Positions 48,026-52,878 of a stretch of 52,878 bases of DNA are shown piece after piece. Under the pieces are notes generated by a model. That model was not told where the DNA came from. It did not search any database and worked only from the letters and a program-made list of their open reading frames with translations. Numbering within the stretch: the stretch's first letter is position 1; each line of letters starts with the position of its first letter. The DNA is from Guillardia theta CCMP2712 (Eukaryota > Cryptophyceae > Pyrenomonadales > Geminigeraceae). The position numbers and the translations under genes are program-made. The stretch covers positions 167,224 through 220,101 of the forward strand of contig NW_005434642.1 in NCBI RefSeq assembly GCF_000315625.1, in the 5' to 3' direction.

Positions 48026-48951
48026 AGAAAGAAAGAAAATAAAATGGCTCCGTCCTATCTCATGCATGGAAAATTCCCGGGAAGTTCGGGGGTAGGGTAA
48101 TTTTATAACGGGGTACGAATCCCAGTGAAAAAGGGGTGACGCATGGTTCCTTTCATTTTCATGGTGGTAGGGTAGTCTTCATTTTTTTTTCATTATCAAA
48201 ATTTGTTGCGACCCCCGTCTTCTAATAGTACCACCCCTACCCCTTTGATAAAAAGTACCCAACCCCCGAACATCACTAGCTGCCAATTTACAGACCCCCT
48301 ATTGCTAACTTGAGCTACTACCCCTACCACATCATCAATAGCGATCACCCAACATTACCCTTCTCTTTGCCTTACCCACCCCCCTTTGGATGCAGACCCA
48401 CACGAAGGTAATGGTAATATTCCTAAAAGTACCCCGTTCTCTCGATCTGAAATAACAACAACCCCTCTCTAAGACATTATCACCCCCTCCATTTCAACGG
48501 ATCTTTATCTACCCCTCGTTCCCTTCACTGCCACCCCCGCAAAAATCTCCACCACCCCTTTTGAAGTACCCTACCCAATTTCCTTGTCGAGACCCACCTG
48601 TCCATGCGAACCCCAAGTCACATACCCCTACCCCCAACACAAAATTCAGTACCACCGAATTTCCCGAATCTCGAGGTGGCAATTGCTATCCATATACTAC
48701 CCCCACCCTCTCAATTATATGACCCCACCCACTACAAGGGACTTTCATCTTGTCGGCCTCCCCTCCCCTTCCTCTGTTCTTGTTTCTCCCTTGCTCGTTC
48801 CCCGGCCCCTCCTCGACATCACTCCTCCACCTCCCACCTCCCTCTACTCTCACAGCCCCCCCACAGCTCCTTCTCCTTTACACCAGCTGCTGGACGGATC
48901 CTTGCTGAGGTCCTTCCAGTCGTTGCTGCCGAGGCCAAGCTCCTAGTCGCT
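48026..48951. other. Gene-free C-rich intergenic region
   Basis: About 900 bp with many ACCCCTACCCC, TACCCCACC and CCACCCCC words on the plus strand and no supportable exon. Proline-rich open frames (48584-48999) are by-products of the C-richness. It includes the promoter and probable 5' UTR of the symporter gene. Confidence 0.55.
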
Positions 48952-49046
48952 CGACCACAACCAGGGGTGCCAGTGCATTACAGCGCTGAGCTGAGATAAC
49001 CCTTTGAACTTGACCTGGATAATACCAGCGGAAGGAGGTTGTTGGT
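48952..49046 (+). promoter_or_regulatory. TPP (thiamin pyrophosphate) riboswitch
   Basis: All hallmarks of the THI element occur in order. P1 is formed by ACCACAACC (48954-48962) with GGTTGTTGGT (49037-49046), with one bulge. GGGGTGC (48964-48970) can pair with the ACCC after the sensor to form P2. A P3 hairpin CAGTGC-ATTACA-GCGCTG lies at 48971-48988. CTGAGA (48991-48996) is the pyrimidine-sensing loop, then TTGAACTTGACCTGG and TGGATAATACCAGCG (49016-49030) form P4/P5, the pyrophosphate-sensing arm. The 3' strand of P1 ends 10 nt before the symporter ATG. TPP binding normally represses downstream expression. A splice-acceptor-like ATTACAG lies inside P3, so control by splicing is possible. 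Confidence 0.92.
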
Positions 49047-49056
49047 CTTTTGAACC

Positions 49057-51363
49057 ATGTCCATTACGAACGAGAGTGGTAACACTGCAATCTACGTGAT
49101 CATACCGATCTATGGTGTCTTCTTGGTATGCATCAGTGCATTCAGCTACTGGAAGAACAGTAGCAACAGTGAGATCAGGTGCCTGGGAATCTCCATCCGA
49201 GGTGACCGAGTGAAGGATCTCACTCAATCCTTCCTCGGAGCAGGAAACGGAGTCGGTGGTCTGACGCTTTTCTTCACCATGGCTGCAAGTCTCTTCAGTG
49301 GATACTCCATCTCGGGTATCGCAAACGAGGCCTACACCTTTGGATTCGCTGCCATCCGTTGGATTCCAGCCGGTGTTGCGCTCTATGCAGCTTTCATGAT
49401 CATGGCACCGAGAATGCATGCGCTCGGCAAGAGTCGTGGTTATCTTACCCTCGGCGAGCTCATCTATGACCGTTTCTCGGAGCCCGCTTGCTCCCCGATC
49501 ATCCCCCATACGTTGAGGCTTGTGTCTCTCTTCTGTCTCCAGCTTCCAGTGTTCTGCTATCTCATCACGCAGTTCTCTTCTGTCGCGGTTGAGGTGAGAT
49601 CACTCTTTGCTGACTCGTGTGTCTGAAACCATTTTGGCAGCTCGCTGGATACACTGGTGGATCCGATTGGGGTGGAGGAGGGATCGGGAGATATCCTGCT
49701 ATCATCGTGGCAAGCTGCGTGTTGCTTGTTTGTGGCCTGCTGGGTGGTCTGCGTGCTGTTGCATACAATGATGTGCTTCAAGGGTTCATTCTCCTCATCG
49801 GGAGTCTTGTGTTCTTCGTGATTCAGCAGGAGGACCTCGGAGGAATGAGTGGTGTCAAGGAGTTTGTGACCTCCCCGTCCTTCCAGAAGTCCAATCCCTT
49901 TGGATACAAGCAATTCAACTATGTTCCAGCTGCTGAAGGGTCTTGGAGTACATCATCATTCGCCACCTTCATCATCAAGGTTATGATTGCCGCAACCATG
50001 TACCCACATCTTGCCATGCGACTTTATGTGGCTAGAGACAGCAGAAGCATGAAAATTGGCTTGGCGGGAATGAACTTCACATTCTTCAGTATGTTATTCT
50101 TTTACTTCATCTTGATTCTATCTTACATGTGTGTTCCAGTTGTTCAGTTCAGCTCCATGGTTACAGGATGGGTTGCTGTGAAGGCGCTTGCGGGTAGCCC
50201 TAAGACGTACTCTACTTTTGGATCGATCGCTGCGATTGTGCGGAACAAGGGCGCTGGAGGCGAATTTGCATCTGCGCTCCTCGTGACGGCTGCAGTCTGT
50301 GCGATGCTTTCCACTGCTGACAGCGCTCTCATTGCATTCTCTACGATGTGGCTGAGAGATTTCTACTTGCCTTACATCAAGCCGACGGCATCGCAATTCT
50401 CTCAGGTTGTCTTTACCAAGGTCATGGGAGTCTTCGGTTTGGCGCTTGGAGTGTTTCTTGCGTGCATGTCTGTTCGATCTGCACAGCCTTGGAACTTGTC
50501 CAACTTGTTCTCCTTGCAAACTGTGACTCCGATCCACGTGGCTCCCGCGGTGTGGCTCGGCCTCCATTGGAAGGTAACACAACGCATTCTCATGCCTTAG
50601 GGTTTCCTTACATGCTGGTCAGGGCTTGCGCGGAGAGCCTGTGCTGCTCGGAATGATTGTCGGCCTTGCCGTGACGTTCGGATTCACCTTCTCAAGCCTT
50701 AACGTCAAGTTGAGCCTGGGACAAGAAGAAATCAAGTCAGGATGGTCGCCGTCTCTGGTCGGGCTGTGCTTCAACCTCATCGTCACTGTTGGTGGAGGCT
50801 TGCTGCTCGAGAAGTATCCAAACCTCCTCAAGACCGGAGAGCTGGCGCAGTTTGCAAGGCCGATGGACATTCACAAGTTGTTTGGAGAGAAGATGGATCC
50901 GATGATCAACCCCGTCATGTGGCTCGTCTTGAGTATCATCATAGCCTTCATTGTGCCCTTCTACAGGGACATGGGCTCCCCTGACTACTTCGTCGGCAGC
51001 ATGACCGCATGGGCCTTCACCTCTCTTATGATCACAGGCTTGCTGACGCTGGCGACTGCCTTCTGCTACGTGCGCTTCTGGAAGGACTACGATCTACCCA
51101 AGGAACCGAGACTCTACCACTTCGACGGCGATGAATCCCAATATGACAAAGAGGCACCTAAGGACTCTGATCCCTCTGGAGGGTTCGCACCTCAGCCTAT
51201 GATGCAAGTGTTTCCTCCTTCGTCTCCATCAGGGGTTGCTCAGCCGATGTACTCGCCGGGACCTTTCGTCAACTCTGCCAGCACGCCTGTTGCCAGCTTC
51301 CAGCCCGTCTACCCGTCTGTCATGACTCCAGTACCATCGTATCCCTCTATTGGTTCCGCATGA
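49057..51363 (+). CDS. Sodium:solute symporter (SSS family), probable thiamine or precursor transporter
   Basis: Three exons close in phase: 49057-49593, 49641-50573 and 50623-51363 (736 aa). About 13-14 membrane helices are visible, starting AIYVIIPIYGVFLVCISAF. SSS family signatures include GAGNGVGGLTLFFTMAASLF followed by SGYSISGIANEAY in the core, and AALLVT-type text near ALLVTAAVCAMLSTADSALI, the conserved TAAVCA-STADS segment of the sodium site. The C-terminal 90 residues are a cytosolic Pro/Ser-rich tail. The TPP riboswitch in its leader makes thiamine, its pyrimidine or thiazole precursor, or a related vitamer the likely substrate; similar riboswitch-controlled SSS genes are known in other algae. 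Urea, choline or proline remain possible from the protein alone. The start ATG follows the riboswitch by 10 nt. Confidence 0.88.
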
Positions 51364-51646
51364 ATTGCACGAATGCATCTTGGTATGATGCAGTAGATTG
51401 TAAGTGATGTTCTGAGTAAAATCAGAAAAGATAAACACTTAAGAAGGGGAGGACAAGGTGTGATAATTATAACAGAGGGTGTATTGCCACTTTGTGGATT
51501 CTTTGTGTTACAGGCTCATTATAACTGTAGGATTGTTTGTTACCCCACTGTGACAGTCGATCGATGATGATCCCAATGACTCATATGAACAAGGGCTGTG
51601 CTGAAATCGAATCAGCATTCGAGCGCACCAGCGCCAACCCAGCATG
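51364..51646. other. Convergent 3' regions of symporter and histone genes
   Basis: A short AT-rich spacer carries the 3' UTR of the symporter. No exon is seen. Confidence 0.5.
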
Positions 51647-51662
51647 GGTGTTGACAAACACC
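51647..51662 (-). terminator. Candidate histone mRNA 3' stem-loop
   Basis: On the minus strand, 30 nt after the H4 stop codon, lies a perfect 6-bp stem with a 4-nt loop: GGTGTT-TGTC-AACACC. Stem length, loop length, GG/CC base, closing U-A pair and U at loop positions 1 and 3 match the replication-dependent histone stem-loop; one inner stem base departs from the usual pyrimidine run. A second small hairpin (AAAGCT-TTC-AGCTTT, 51666-51680) lies between it and the stop. Confidence 0.55.
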
Positions 51663-51692
51663 AGTAAAGCTGAAAGCTTTGTGACGGCTTGT

Positions 51693-52050
<358 letters not shown>

Positions 52051-52054
52051 TCGA

Positions 52055-52878
52055 ATCTCCCCACCCCCTGTGCTGATTCCCCTGTTTTTGTGTTTTGATT
52101 CTCCAGTACCGGTACCTTCACTGTGTTTTGGGGGTAATGGAGATACCCCCTACCCCCATTTCTACAGAACTATATCTGTATCGGAGATAACTAAAATCTT
52201 TATTCAGTACTACAATTAATAGTCCCCGCGCTGTTGGCTGTGATACCAAAAGCCGACGGCCTGAAGTAACGAAATGAACTCTCAACAAGACTCTTCTAGT
52301 TGTCTACGAACTTGTCATACTACTATTTGCTCTGAATTCACTCTCGACAGTCGGAACTCGAAGCTTCCCTCAGCTTCCTCAGCTCTCGCAGCTCTCTCAG
52401 CTCTCCCAGCTCTCTCAGCTTCCTCAACTTTCTCAGCTTCTCTCAACTCAGATTCTCAGCTCTCAGCAACCGTGGGCGCCGCAGTTCTCAAGGCAGGATG
52501 ATCGGGGACTCAGTTAGCCGACTGAGCAACTTCAGTCACTTCAGGCTGAGTCACCGTCAAGTCGAGCTCCGAGCTAAGAGAGAGAAAAAAGGAGGAGGAG
52601 GAGGAGGAGGAGAGAGGGACGGGAAGGAGGGTTGAGGAGGAGGAGGAGGGCAGGCCAAGAGTGTAGGGAAGCTTCCTTTGTTAAATTCAGTTCATCGGAT
52701 GATCGGCGGCAGAGGATGCAGAAGGTTCAGGCAAGTGGCTCAGAGGCCAATCGCTTCCATGTCGACGATGCAGGAGGAGAGGGTCGTGCGTTGAACCACG
52801 TCATCGTTCCTGAGACCGCGAATCTGCCATGAAAGAGGAGAAAATAAGATGAGAAAACGGGAGGAGGAGGAGGAGGAG
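52055..52878. other. Right-end region, low complexity, possible partial gene
   Basis: Contains AGCTCTCTCAGCTTCCTC repeats (52370-52460), GACTCAG-rich DNA like the dispersed elements (52500-52560) and GGAGGAGGA runs. A minus-strand stretch near 52828-52750 reads LRNDDVVQRTTLSSCIVDME and might be an exon of a gene continuing beyond the window; support is weak. Confidence 0.3.

Noticed and set aside
48584-48999. Proline-rich plus-strand frames before the symporter
   Set aside because: They arise from C-rich intergenic DNA and one runs into the riboswitch aptamer, which needs RNA structure rather than protein.

Overview
The window is eukaryotic nuclear DNA. Nearly every gene is cut by short GT-AG introns (mostly 40-60 nt, a few hundred nt where they hold microsatellites). 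One gene (26592-27455) encodes a protein with a secretory signal ending in an AMAFAP motif, a transit-like stretch and a lumenal cleavage signal. That layout is typical of algae with a red-derived secondary plastid. With the intron density, the GC-rich low-complexity DNA and the gene content, I infer a cryptophyte alga, most likely Guillardia theta or a relative. The species is an inference.

Layout, left to right: armadillo-type repeat protein (+, 257-3313); small predicted mitochondrial protein (-, 3443-4399); BAH plus TFIIS-N-terminal-domain chromatin protein (-, 4752-8344); a repeat-rich island (about 8770-13110) around an AT-hook/HTH gene (+, 10567-11402); tiny mitochondrial membrane protein (+, 13277-13765) converging on a glycerate 2-kinase (-, 13938-16133, apparent frameshift); OTU protease fused to an acyl-protein thioesterase (+, 17043-19301); ankyrin protein (-, 19477-22664); trifunctional folate enzyme FolB-HPPK-DHPS (+, 23302-26512) converging on a thylakoid-lumen protein (-, 26592-27455). 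Next come GC-rich dispersed repeat and three minisatellites (27510-29552), a coiled-coil protein (-, 29842-31397), a membrane coiled-coil protein (-, 32305-33329) and a Cys-rich extracellular protein (+, 33717-35834). Then a triple CCCH zinc-finger protein (+, 37058-38547), an ApaH-like phosphatase with tail anchor (-, 38763-39680), a Mn-type superoxide dismutase (+, 40473-41318), a MARCO-like collagen/SRCR receptor (-, 41534-42987), a pseudo-dimeric tyrosyl-tRNA synthetase with WHEP domain (+, 44306-47725), a TPP riboswitch (48952-49046) directly before a sodium:solute symporter (+, 49057-51363), and histone H4 (-, 51693-52004).

There are no operons. Genes often sit as convergent pairs with only 80-216 bp between stop codons. 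The clearest functional unit is the riboswitch-symporter pair, which points to thiamine or precursor uptake under TPP feedback. The main highlights are that riboswitch, the MARCO-like receptor architecture in a putative alga, the OTU-thioesterase fusion, and the TyrRS gene whose first intron is 150 nt, in frame and free of stops. All exon models were built by eye from splice consensus, phase agreement and family motifs. Where all phases close, exon coordinates are given; otherwise the span is approximate.
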